Below are positions 19,541 through 27,577 of a stretch of DNA of 64,000 nucleotides, one piece after another. A program made the translations under genes and the position numbers. Source of the DNA: CAWKMN01 sp963850765 (GTDB lineage Bacteria; Chloroflexota; Anaerolineae; Aggregatilineales; Aggregatilineaceae); contig CAWKMN010000009.1 in NCBI GenBank assembly GCA_963850765.1, positions 786,859 through 850,858 of the forward strand, written 5' to 3'. The notes under the pieces were generated by a model. That model saw only the letters and a program-made list of their open reading frames with translations. It was not told where the DNA came from and searched no databases. Each line of letters begins with the position of its first letter. The first letter of the stretch is position 1.

Positions 19541-19897
19541 TTACGGCCGCGCCGCCCATGCCGCGAGTGCGGCCCGCGCGCTGGAAATGTCCAGCCGTTT
19601 GAGCGCGGATTCGGCCGTCCAGCGGATCAGTGGTTCGGGGTCGTCCAGGCCGAGCGCCAGACATGGCACGACCTGCGCGGCGGCGTTGGCTTTGGGCTCG
19701 GTGCCGATTCGCTCCAGGGCGCGGATCACGCGGCGGCGCACGTCCGGCCGGGGATCGTCGAATGTCTCCGCCAGCCGGTCGATCGCGACGGCATGGCCGA
19801 TCTTGCCGAGGGCTTCGGCGGCGGTGATGCGCACATACGCGTCGTCGGAATCGAGCGCGCGGATCAGGCTGGGGATGGCGTTGGGGTCGAGGGGCAT
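19541..19897 (-). CDS. Small HEAT-repeat protein
   Basis: 118 residues made of three to four HEAT/PBS-lyase repeats, e.g. YVRITAAEALGKIG, DVRRRVIRALERIG and LIRWTAESALKRL. No TIR domain is present. It lies 30 bases downstream of the decayed TIR-HEAT gene on the same strand but has the high GC of the surrounding genome, unlike its upstream neighbour. It may be a stand-alone scaffold partner or the detached C-terminus of another TIR-HEAT protein. A weak GGAG precedes the ATG. Confidence 0.7.
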   Translation of the reverse strand: MPLDPNAIPSLIRALDSDDAYVRITAAEALGKIGHAVAIDRLAETFDDPRPDVRRRVIRALERIGTEPKANAAAQVVPCLALGLDDPEPLIRWTAESALKRLDISSARAALAAWAARP

Positions 19898-19927
19898 GGG
19901 AAGCGCTCCAGAAGTAACAGAATGATT

Positions 19928-21221
19928 TTACTCAACGAAATTCTGAAGTACTTTCTCGGCTTCAGGTGTTCCTATTTCCGTCAAAGCCTTTTCCGCTACA
20001 AAGCGTACTTTCAGATAAGGATAAGGACTGGGAGGGAGTCGAACTGGCCAATAATCTTTTCATCATCTTGTAGATATGACGCAATAAACTTTATACGTAT
20101 CCAGATCGGAAGCCTTTATCTCGGCGCATGATGGCATTGATTATCGCAGCACGCCACAAGACGCTGTTCTCATTTATTTCCATACTTTTTATCAACAGAC
20201 TTGCTACACTCGGATCTCCTAATCTCGCTAATCCTTGAACAGCGGTAAAAGCTATAATGGTGTCAGAACTGGTAATACACTTAGCAATAGCCTCAATGGC
20301 TCTAGGATCAGGAAAGTGCGACAATGCGAATATCGCCCGTCCTTTCTTTAAGCCATCAGTGCGATCCATCACTTTTATCAAAAATGAATTGAAATCGGCC
20401 CAATCTTCATAAGTGAATTCACTATGAAGTCATCCACAAGATTTATTCCTGGTGCTGTGTAGTATTGGAATCCAGTATATAGCTTCACTTTCGCCAGACA
20501 TCTTGCTGCCTCTTCAGTGCCGATTTCTCAATACTTCCGCTGCTTTTAGCTGACCTTCTCTTACAGCCTCGGCCAACCTGGAACAGCACGATCACTTGAT
20601 AGTTAGATGCCTCAGCTAATACAAAAGCGGCACGAATACGAACGTCAAGTAGTGATAAGTGTGCAACAGCATCGCGGAGAGACGGTTGGCGCATCGAGGT
20701 GATATGGATTGCTCTTGGGTCTTAAATCCTGTTATGTTTTTTCGGATTGATTCGTCGAGATGGCTAAGTCCCTTCATGTGATACAAGCTGCACAGTCGGC
20801 GATATCTTTCGTGTTTTGCTGGTTTCTTCCTGTGTGAGCGGTACCAAAGATTTTCTAATTCGCGGAAAAATTTCTCCCAATCTCGTATTTTGCACGAAAG
20901 TCAACGTATTCCAGGGCATCTAGACGAGAGTGACGAGTAGTGCGTATCCAGCAACATATCGTGACTACATCCTTCTTTGCTCCACGCGCATAAGCCCATC
21001 GTAGGTGACGTATTCAGATGTTTTAGCTTCTGGTGTCATGACCACAATCTACAATATCGGAATTCTGAATCCCGTTATCAATTTCGCGGTCGCCAATCTT
21101 TTCCTAATCGGATATTTTCGCTGTCGATCCAGGTGGCATAACCATGCTGTTCAAGCTTGAGTCTTCAGTTCATCGACAAATCTTTGTCTTCGCGCTAATA
21201 TGAGATGAAAATCTGCGCCAT
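19928..21221 (-). pseudogene. Decayed or error-ridden AT-rich TIR-HEAT gene
   Basis: Reading the minus strand across frames recovers a TIR domain beginning at ATG 21221: MAQIFISY, an in-frame TAG, then REDKDFVDELK, QHGYATWIDSENIRLGKDWR, NSDIV, VVMTPEAKTSEYVTY and WAYARGAKKDVV. A middle region follows (LDALEYVDFRAKY, FFRELENLWYRSH), then HEAT repeats (LLDVRIRAAFVLAEA, RLAEAVREGQLKAAEVLR, GRAIFALSHFPDPRAIEAI, VQGLARLGDPSVASLL), ending AEKALTEIGTPEAEKVL before the stop at 19928. At least eight frame changes and one stop occur within 1.3 kb, much denser than elsewhere. Base composition is clearly poorer in GC than the neighbours, pointing to recent acquisition. Consensus errors in a poorly covered segment remain an alternative to true decay. 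Confidence 0.7.
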
Positions 21222-21305
21222 CGGTCAAACACTCCCTATGTCATATCATTCTACATTTCACGCTTCTCCATTTATACCTGAAAAATTAGCCTTGCGGGTA
21301 GCGCG

Positions 21306-21420
21306 CCTCGCCGGGCCGTGCAACGACCCGGCTCAATATCGAAAGGACCGCGAGCGGCCCTGACCAGCGCCGTTCACGGCGCTTCCGATACATAGCCCGC
21401 GCCCTTGAGGGCCGGGCGAG
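21306..21420. repeat. Multi-hairpin repeat, left border of phage module
   Basis: Consecutive hairpins (CCGGGCC...GACCCGG, GCGCCGTTCACGGCGC, GCCCGCGCCCTTGAGGGCCG plus GGC) lie between the decayed TIR-HEAT gene and the portal gene. The segment CGTTCACGGCGCTTCCGATA continuing into CATAGCCCG is found in inverted form at 24764-24824. Confidence 0.7.
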
Positions 21421-21449
21421 ACCGCGTTCAGCCCCGGCCCCTATCTGTT

Positions 21450-22798
21450 TCACGCCGAAACGCCGTTATCCGACATCACCGGCCGCCCCGGTATCCCCAC
21501 CCCCTCCCCGAACAGCGCGCGGGCGGACTCCGCCGCCGCCATCCTCCGCGCGCGATCGCAGCGTCGGGCACCAGGTCGAGCGCGGGCGAGGTCACGTCCG
21601 TGGACGTGGGCGAGGTCGCGCGGGCGTCGATCGGGCCAAGCTGGAAATACCGCGCGCGGATCTCGTCCACCGTCAGGATGCCCTGCGCCAGCCGCATCTC
21701 CTCGAACTGCTGCGAGCGATCCATCGGGCGGATGTCGTCAAAGCGCCCGACGAGATCCACCCCGTAGAAGGGCAGCAGGTCCGTCGTGATCTTCTCCGCG
21801 ATGCGCACCAGCTTGGGCCACAGCGTCCGCTCGATGAACACCCGCTCGCCGACCAGCGCGTTCGCTTCGGTCGCGTTCTCGCTGAACATGCCCACCGGGA
21901 TGCCGAAGATCTGGAAGATCTCCTCGCGGTTGAAGCGCCGCGCGTTCAGAAAATCCATATCCTGCTGGCTCAGCCCGACGTTGTGCCACTCCACCGACGC
22001 GCCGCGCAGAAAGGCGGTTTTGCGCTCGCGCCCGCCGTAGGCCGTGCGCCATTCCTGCTTGATGCGCTCGAAATCGGCGTCGGACACGCGATCCTTGATC
22101 GCCACCATGCCCGCCGGGACCGCCATCCCCTCGCCAAAGTAGCGCCGGTTCCAGTCCGCCATCGCCCGGTCGGATTCGACCGCCAGCCGCGCCGCTTCGA
22201 GCGCGCTCAGCCCGTAGTAATCGTTGGCGGGATGCCAGCGCCGGAAATGCACGACCTCGGACGATTCCAGCGGGACCTGCCGCCCATCGACCTCGTAGAT
22301 ATAGCCGCGCACGCCGCGCCGCGCATCCGGCACGATGCTCACCCGATCCGGGCGCAGCGGCCAGATCTCCTGCGGTGTGCCGCCCGGCTCCCCGGCCAGG
22401 AACCAGTAGGCATTGCCGTGAATCTCCAACCCGCCGACGGTATGCTCGATCAGCTCGAAGCGGCTCATGAGCGGATTCGGGCGGCGCAGAAGCTGCTCGA
22501 AGGGATGATCGGGCCGCTCGATGTCGCTGCCGGCCCCCGCCGGACGATCCGAATAGACGTGGAACGGCACCAGCGCCGCCGCTTCCGCGATCCGGTTCAC
22601 CGCCACGTAGACCCACGGACTCGCCATGTAGACGCCGGCATAGTGCGCCGCCTGTCCGATCTCCGGCGCGACGATCGGCGCGGGATCGGCCAGCACGCTC
22701 GATTCGACGCGGTGGATCACGCTGGCCGGTCGCCATTTCACATACCCGATGCGCCGCAGCGCCCGTTCGACCAAGCTCGGTGGTGCAGGTTTCGCCAT
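21450..22798 (-). CDS. Phage portal protein, HK97 type (one frameshift)
   Basis: About 449 residues. Typical portal features are MASPWVYVAVNRIAEAAALV near the N-terminus, PNPLMSRFELIEH, HGNAYWFL, VVHFRRW and a late FGIPVGMFSENATEANA with ERTLWPKL. The portal forms the dodecameric gate through which DNA enters the capsid. A one-base shift near 21555 probably diverts the C-terminus; the corrected end reads AESARALFGEGVGIPGRP and stops at 21450. It follows terS and terL in the usual late-gene order, but no protease or capsid gene follows, so this is a remnant. Confidence 0.88.
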
Positions 22799-22817
22799 GA
22801 TGTTTCTCCTTGAAGCG

Positions 22818-22902
22818 GTTAGCCATTAGCTGTTAGCAATTAGCTTTGAGTGAGTGGCTCGCGGCTTTTGCTTTTGGCTGGCTAACCGCTAATCGCTAAT
22901 TG
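22818..22902. repeat. GTTAGC-type inverted repeat pair
   Basis: GCGGTTAGCCATTAGCTGTT (about 22817-22836) is mirrored by GGCTAACCGCTAATCGCTAA (about 22881-22900). The same dispersed family appears near 2460, 30040, 30170 and 49280. Confidence 0.7.
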
Positions 22903-24090
22903 CTATACAAAACTGATTCCGCCACCGGCGTGTGTTACGCCGTGCCACGCCAGCGCCACACTGATCACACAGTCGTCATGCTCGCCGGGTGGCGCGCCGT
23001 AGCGATAGCGGCCGCTCGGCAGGCGTTCCAGGCTGAACGCCTGAAGCTCCCCGATCAGCACCGGATCGCGCAGCAGGGCGAGTTCGCCCCGCTCGATCGC
23101 CAGCACCAGCGACTCGATCAGCGGTGATTTGCTGGCGGATGTCGTCGTGAACGCGATCACCGGCAGTCCCTCCGCTTGCAGCGCTTCGATATTCGGCCCG
23201 CCGATGCTGTTGGCTTCCGCCCAGATTGTGTCGGGACGCCATTTCTCATACAGCGCCGCCAGCCGCCCGCGCTGCAAGCTCCACCCGATCTCGTTGAAGC
23301 GATCCAGCGCCACCAGCCGGCGCGCATGGGTGGCGATCACCGCGATACACGAGAAATCCCGATCGCGCGCCCAATCCACGCCGAAGATGTAGCGCTCGCC
23401 CGGCTCCGGCTCTGATCCCGGTTCGACGGTCGCCGCCGTCTCGACATGGCGGAAGACCGCGCCCGAATCCGCGAGAAATTCCGCTTCATATTCCTGCCGG
23501 TAGAGATGCTCCGGCAGCAGCAGGCGCGCCGCCACGATCTCGCCCGGATCGATCAGCGGGTTGGCGGTCGTCGGGAAGCGCCAGCTTTTCCACTCGGGAT
23601 CCGCCTTGTTGCAGCCGCGCATATACAATCCCCAGAACCAGTTGCGCCCGTTTGGCGTGCTGAGGAACAGCGCCTCGCCCCGCCGATCCGCCAGCGCGGG
23701 ACGGATCGCCGCGTGCCAGACGTCCGGGTGCAGAAAGGCCGCTTCGTCCATGACGACCAGATCCAGGCCCGCGCCGCGCAGTGCATCGGGATCATGCCCG
23801 CTCTGCACGCGGATCACGCCGCCGCCATACAGATCGATGCGCCGCATGTCCTCGCTTTTGTCGATCCATTCCCCCACCAGCGTCTTTTTCAGGCTGCGCC
23901 AGACATCATCCGCCATGCGGTAGGTCGGGCTGATCCACCAGCACGATCGCCCGGCCAGCGCCCGCTCAATCATCTGCATCTTGCCCGTCTCCGTCTTCCC
24001 GAAGCGTCTCCCGCACGCTACCACTTTGAAGCGCGCGGGGTGCCACAGGATTTCGATCTGCCCAGGGTGCGATTGATATAGGCTTACCAT
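22903..24090 (-). CDS. terL: Phage terminase large subunit
   Basis: 395 residues. The ATPase domain has Walker A ACGRRFGKTE near 25-35 and Walker B LDLVVMDEAAFL near 108-119, with STPNGRNWFWGLY as coupling motif. The C-terminal nuclease domain begins FGVDWARDRDFS and contains further acidic residues (WAEANSIG and EHDDCVISVALA). This is the motor that packages phage DNA. Its start overlaps the end of the small-terminase-like frame. The gene is intact, so the module is either recently degraded or conserved for another use. Confidence 0.93.
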   Translation of the reverse strand: MVSLYQSHPGQIEILWHPARFKVVACGRRFGKTETGKMQMIERALAGRSCWWISPTYRMADDVWRSLKKTLVGEWIDKSEDMRRIDLYGGGVIRVQSGHDPDALRGAGLDLVVMDEAAFLHPDVWHAAIRPALADRRGEALFLSTPNGRNWFWGLYMRGCNKADPEWKSWRFPTTANPLIDPGEIVAARLLLPEHLYRQEYEAEFLADSGAVFRHVETAATVEPGSEPEPGERYIFGVDWARDRDFSCIAVIATHARRLVALDRFNEIGWSLQRGRLAALYEKWRPDTIWAEANSIGGPNIEALQAEGLPVIAFTTTSASKSPLIESLVLAIERGELALLRDPVLIGELQAFSLERLPSGRYRYGAPPGEHDDCVISVALAWHGVTHAGGGISFV

Positions 24091-24481
24091 CCGGCGTCAT
24101 GTACTCCACGCGAATTACTTTTTCGGACGATTCCTCCGGTTCGAATCCTTTGCGTTTCGTCAGCCCAACGCGATCCAGAATCTCGCGGGCGGCCTGCACC
24201 GCCAGCCGATCGTCGCCATCGAGCGCCCGGTGCAGCGCGCTGATCGCGTCGGGCGTAAGGTCCTGAAGCTGGTCAAAGGCGATGCGCAGCCGCCCGTTTT
24301 CGCGCATACAGGCCAGCAGCGCCCGAAAATCGGCGTTGGCCTGCCACGCGATCACAGTCTTGGGCAGGACATGGATTTCGCGCGCCACCTCCTCTGCCGT
24401 CTGGCCTTTCGCCAGCAGCCGGATCGCGCGGCAGACCCGCTCTTCGATCGTGGGCCGATCCCGTTGGTGTTCGTGTGCCAT
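23966..24481 (-). CDS. Small terminase-like helix-turn-helix protein
   Basis: About 171 residues from the ATG at 24481 (MAHEHQRDRPTIEERVCRAI). Residues 8-55 look like a helix-turn-helix (LLAKGQTAEEVAREIHVLPKTV as seen in phage terminase small subunits), followed by a helical region (RALLACMRENGRLRIAFDQL, ALHRALDGDDRLAVQAAREIL). It would recognise the phage packaging site. The frame runs 125 bases into terL, longer than usual overlap, so the real stop may be earlier or there may be a small frameshift near 24060. Identification rests mainly on fold style and position before terL. Confidence 0.65.
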   Translation of the reverse strand: MAHEHQRDRPTIEERVCRAIRLLAKGQTAEEVAREIHVLPKTVIAWQANADFRALLACMRENGRLRIAFDQLQDLTPDAISALHRALDGDDRLAVQAAREILDRVGLTKRKGFEPEESSEKVIRVEYMTPDGKPISIAPWADRNPVAPRALQSGSVRETLREDGDGQDADD

Positions 24482-24889
24482 GTGCTCTCTCCCCACTTGG
24501 ACCCTTCCCCCTGACCTCCTGGCGCGGTCAAGGGAAAAGGCGCGACTCCGGCCCGGCGGCGGCACTCACCCTCGCGGTTGGTAACGGTCCCCGCCCGCTG
24601 GAGAGGTAGGTTTGCAGGGCCGCGACCGCCACCGCTGCTGGAATTGAATGTATTTTAGCACGGATGTTCTGATCTTGTCTTGGATCTTAGATCTCATCTT
24701 TAGGTGTGAGATCTAGTGTCAGGGGAAAAATGGAGGGTGGCGCAGATCGGCGGGAAATAAATCGCCGGGCCATCAATGACCCGGCTATGTATCGGAAGGG
24801 CCGTCAACGGCCCTGGGTATCGATAGCCCTCTCAATATCGGACATGGTGGCCCTTAGACAGCCCTTAAGACAGGCCGTTTGACGAAATA
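24482..24889. other. Intergenic gap with GATC-rich hairpin
   Basis: No gene is visible in this 408-base stretch between terS and the lone TIR gene, apart from a possible shifted C-terminal tail of the TIR protein (about 24804-24889). A hairpin with 8-bp stem AGATCTCA/TGAGATCT occupies 24689-24714 and could be an operator or weak terminator. The right-border hairpin repeat lies at 24764-24824. Confidence 0.45.
24764..24824. repeat. Hairpin repeat, right border of phage module (inverted)
   Basis: CCGGGCCATCAATGACCCGG followed by CTATGTATCGGAAGGGCCGT and CAACGGCCCTGG is the reverse complement type of the repeat at 21306-21420. Together they bracket terS, terL and the portal gene as inverted repeats. 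Confidence 0.65.
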
Positions 24890-25279
24890 CTATCTGATAC
24901 GTCTCTGATGGATCACCCGCCGCACGAGCACCTCCCAGGGATGAGCGTCGGTAAAATCCAGGTAATGGAATCCGACCAGCCGGGGATGAAGGTCGGCCGC
25001 TTGGTAAAGAACCGGGATTACCTTTTTGCCAACACCGAGCGCAAACGCCCACTCGTAAGTCACGTATTGAGATTGGGTCGCGCCGGGTGTCAGCACCACG
25101 ACGACAGCCAATGCCTCCCGGATCGCCTGATCGATACCCTCGCGCCAATCATCGCCTGCGCGCAGTTGGTCCCTGTCGATCCAGACGTCGATCCCGCCTT
25201 CGGCGAAATGTTTTTTCATCTGGCCCACGAAACGTTTTTCTGCGCTGGATCTTTTGTACGAGATAAATACATGTGCCAT
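24890..25279 (-). CDS. Stand-alone TIR domain protein
   Basis: 129 residues, essentially one TIR domain: MAHVFISYKRSSAEKRF, VWIDRDQLRAGDDW, VVVLTPGATQSQYVTYEWAF with putative catalytic Glu76, then VIPVLYQAADLHPRL and HYLDFTDAHPWEVLV. It closely parallels the TIR part of the TIR-HEAT neighbours. A shift near the stop might extend it by about 30 residues (reading YQIVFRQTACLKGCLRAT), as that frame stays open to 24804. It lies 33 bases downstream of a TIR-HEAT gene on the same strand, suggesting co-transcription. Confidence 0.85.
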   Translation of the reverse strand: MAHVFISYKRSSAEKRFVGQMKKHFAEGGIDVWIDRDQLRAGDDWREGIDQAIREALAVVVVLTPGATQSQYVTYEWAFALGVGKKVIPVLYQAADLHPRLVGFHYLDFTDAHPWEVLVRRVIHQRRIR

Positions 25280-25283
25280 CTCT

Positions 25284-25405
25284 TATCTGCTCCTCCTCTG
25301 CGCCTCTGCGGTTCAACTCTTCTTTTTGCTCTTGCTTTTCTCTCGTTTTCCCTTTGTCTTTCTCTGTGCCCTCTGTGTCCTCTGTGGTTCATCTTTTTTA
25401 TTTTC
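25284..25405. repeat. CACAGAG-type repeat (half element)
   Basis: The strand shown reads CTCTGCGCCTCTGCGGTTCA and later CTCTGTGCCCTCTGTGTCCT then CTGTGGTTC, matching in reverse the left half of the foldback element at 40231-40409. It encodes the C-terminal tail of the overlapping TIR-HEAT gene. Confidence 0.75.
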
Positions 25406-26417
25406 ATACGCTTGCCCCCGCGACACCAGTGCGGCGAGTGCGTCCGGCGTGCCGATCGCGGCCAGCGCATCGGCGGCGAGCCGAACCAATGCGTCATCGT
25501 CGCTCGCCAGCGTCTCGATCAGCGCCGGGACCGCGCTGGCATCACCCAGTGTGCCGAGCGTTACGGCGGCGGTGCGGGGTGCGAACCAGCCGGGCATCGT
25601 CAGCGCCTCGATCAGCGCGGGCACGACGGCGGGCGATCCGATCCGGCTCAGCACCCACACGGCGGTCCGCCGGCCGATGCGCGCGTCACTGCGCATGATC
25701 TCGACCAGACCCGGCACCGCATCATCGCCAAAGCCCACCAGCGAATTGGCGGCGGCACGGCTGACGGAATCATCGGGATCGGCCAGCGCGGCCAGCAGCG
25801 CGGGCAGCCCGTCCGCACTCCCGATCCGCCCCAGACTTTCCGCGACGGCGCGGCGCACGTCGGCAAAGATCGGATGCGTGGCGGCGGCGACCAGCGCGAA
25901 CCGCGCGGCGGGGTGGTCGATCCCGGCCAGCGCCTGCACAGCGGCAAGACGTTCGGCGGCGGTATGCGCGTGCAGCGCCGCCAGCGTATCACCCACGGCG
26001 GCAGGGATGCCCGCCGGCACTGGGATCGCCTCGTAGCTGAGCAGGTCCGCCCGTTCCCATACGCGCACACACAGATCCTCCCAGCGCGGCGACAAGGTGA
26101 AATCCAGCGGATCGAGCGCCGCCAGCCGGGGATGCAGCTCGGTGGGCGCGGCGATCACCGGGATCACGTCGAAGCCAGCCCCAAGCGCAAATGCCCATTC
26201 ATACGTGATCACCTCCGCCGTGCGGGCGGTGGGTGACATCACCGCGACCAGGGCGAACGAGTTCGCGCAGAGCCGCTTCGATCCAGGGATACCAGACCGT
26301 CCCCGCGTCGGGCAGGGGATTCAGTTCCGCCGTGAACCCGGCGGATTCGAGCTCCTGCTGGGCGGCGAAGGCAAAATCGGCGTCGCTGCGATGGTAGGAG
26401 ATAAAGACGTGTGCCAT
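25313..26417 (-). CDS. TIR-HEAT repeat protein, second copy (one frameshift)
   Basis: About 368 residues. The TIR domain starts MAHVFISYHRSDADFAFAAQ, is broken by a one-base shift near 26240 and resumes as VMSPTARTAEVITYEWAFAL, which keeps the putative catalytic Glu. Six or so HEAT repeats follow (VRRAVAESLGRIG, VSRAAANSLVGFG, IGRRTAVWVLSRIG, FAPRTAAVTLGTLG, VRLAADALAAIG). The last 35 residues are lysine/arginine-rich and are encoded by a dispersed CACAGAG-type repeat, so this tail is probably acquired. Its TIR is related to the two neighbouring TIR genes, suggesting local duplication. Confidence 0.85.
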
Positions 26418-27082
26418 AAAAAACCCCTGTCAGCGTATAAAAAGATATGACCGCCGGACATGGCGCGCGTCTCCCCGATTGCCCTAATAGACGCCCGCCG
26501 CAACCCGTCCGGCGGTTTCCTCTTGTATGATAACATGGAAACCTCACCGGAATTCAAGTGAAAAGCTTTTCACCACAGAGAGCACAGAGCACACAGAGAA
26601 AGACAAGGAAAAAGGCAGAGGTTGTTAGGCACTTGTATCCCCTCTTCATAAGGGATTTCCGGTGGGTTAGCCCTTCCCTAAATCCCTCCCCACGCTGTGG
26701 AGAGGGACTTAATCGCCTCCCCTTTTTTCCGCTGGTTGGGAAACCGGGCCGGAGGATAGGGGCTTTACGCTTTCCACGCGCACACCTAGAAATCGGCGGG
26801 TTTGATGCTGTTTAAGAATTAAAGCGGGATACGCCGTGATGTTTACCCCTATCCCCCGGCCCCTTTCCCCGCACGCGGAGAAAGGGGAGCGCGCTGGAAG
26901 TCCCTCTCCGTTTACGGGGAGGGATTTAGGGAGGGGTAAACTCACGGGAAAAATACTATTCGTCAACGCTTACAGTACATCACACGCTCTAGGAATCTCT
27001 GTGTCCTCTGTGTCCTCTGTGGTGAACTTTTTTGCTCCTTGCTGCTTGTCGCGCCCCGCCGCGCCGCGCTATAATGCGCCCC
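26418..27082. repeat. Composite repeat region
   Basis: No gene is visible in 665 bases. CACAGAG-family arms at about 26567-26590 (TTCACCACAGAGAGCACAGA) and about 27000-27027 (CTGTGTCCTCTGTGGTGAAC) face each other and enclose several CCCTCTCC palindromes (about 26670-26935). Confidence 0.75.
27046..27075 (+). promoter_or_regulatory. Promoter for the membrane protein/carboxylase genes
   Basis: TTGTCG at 27046-27051 and a perfect TATAAT at 27070-27075 are separated by 18 bases. The probable start codon at 27083 follows so closely that the transcript would be nearly leaderless. Confidence 0.5.
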
Positions 27083-27577
27083 ATGCAGCGCTTACCGTCC
27101 GACCAACATCCCCGCCCCTGGTTCCTGTGGGGCTTCAGTCTGCTTGTGATTCTGCTTGGTTCGGCCAACCTGCTGCTGGCGCTCGACCAGGCCCGCCACG
27201 CCGACCACTACCGCGACCTTGGCGTATCCTACCCGCCCCTGCTGCGGGCCGCGTTCGCGCTCGGCTGGGGACTCGCGCTGGTGTGGGCCGGTATCGGGTT
27301 GGCACGGCGGCGATCCTGGGCACGGCGCTGGATTCTCATCGTGTTGAGCAACTATGGCGCGTTCCGCGTGTTATGGTTGATCGTGTACGCCCAGTCCGAT
27401 TACAGCCGGGGCCAGATCGGCTTTCAGATCGCGCTCACCGTGGGGCTGATCGGGCTGGCGGTCTGGATCATGCGCGGACGGCGGGTGCGCCGGGCTTTTG
27501 AACAGCACCCGGCCGCCGTTTTGAGTCTGCTTCGATCTGACAACAACGCGGAGACATCGGGAGAAGCCTATCAATGA
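27083..27577 (+). CDS. Four-helix membrane protein of unknown function
   Basis: 164 residues. Four hydrophobic segments are visible: WFLWGFSLLVILLGSANLLL, LLRAAFALGWGLALVWAGIG, WILIVLSNYGAFRVLWLIVY and IALTVGLIGLAVWIM. Charged loops (RRRSWARR, RGRRVRRAF) should face the cytoplasm. I do not recognise a family. The stop overlaps the start of the carboxyltransferase gene (ATGA), implying translational coupling. An ATG at 27074 is an alternative start but overlaps the -10 box. Confidence 0.7.
   Translation: MQRLPSDQHPRPWFLWGFSLLVILLGSANLLLALDQARHADHYRDLGVSYPPLLRAAFALGWGLALVWAGIGLARRRSWARRWILIVLSNYGAFRVLWLIVYAQSDYSRGQIGFQIALTVGLIGLAVWIMRGRRVRRAFEQHPAAVLSLLRSDNNAETSGEAYQ

Noticed and set aside
20091..20694. 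Two short HEAT-like reading frames as separate small genes
   Set aside because: They join with neighbouring frames into one TIR-HEAT protein ending at 19928, so they are fragments of one disrupted gene.
21450..24481. Intact prophage or gene transfer agent
   Set aside because: Only terS, terL and portal are present; no capsid, protease, tail, integrase or lysis genes were found in the window.
25284..25405. Short regularly patterned CACAGAG/GACACAGAG repeats that could be taken for a CRISPR array
   Set aside because: The units are continuous purine-rich oligomers without unique spacers, occur as inverted pairs at many loci, and no cas genes are near.
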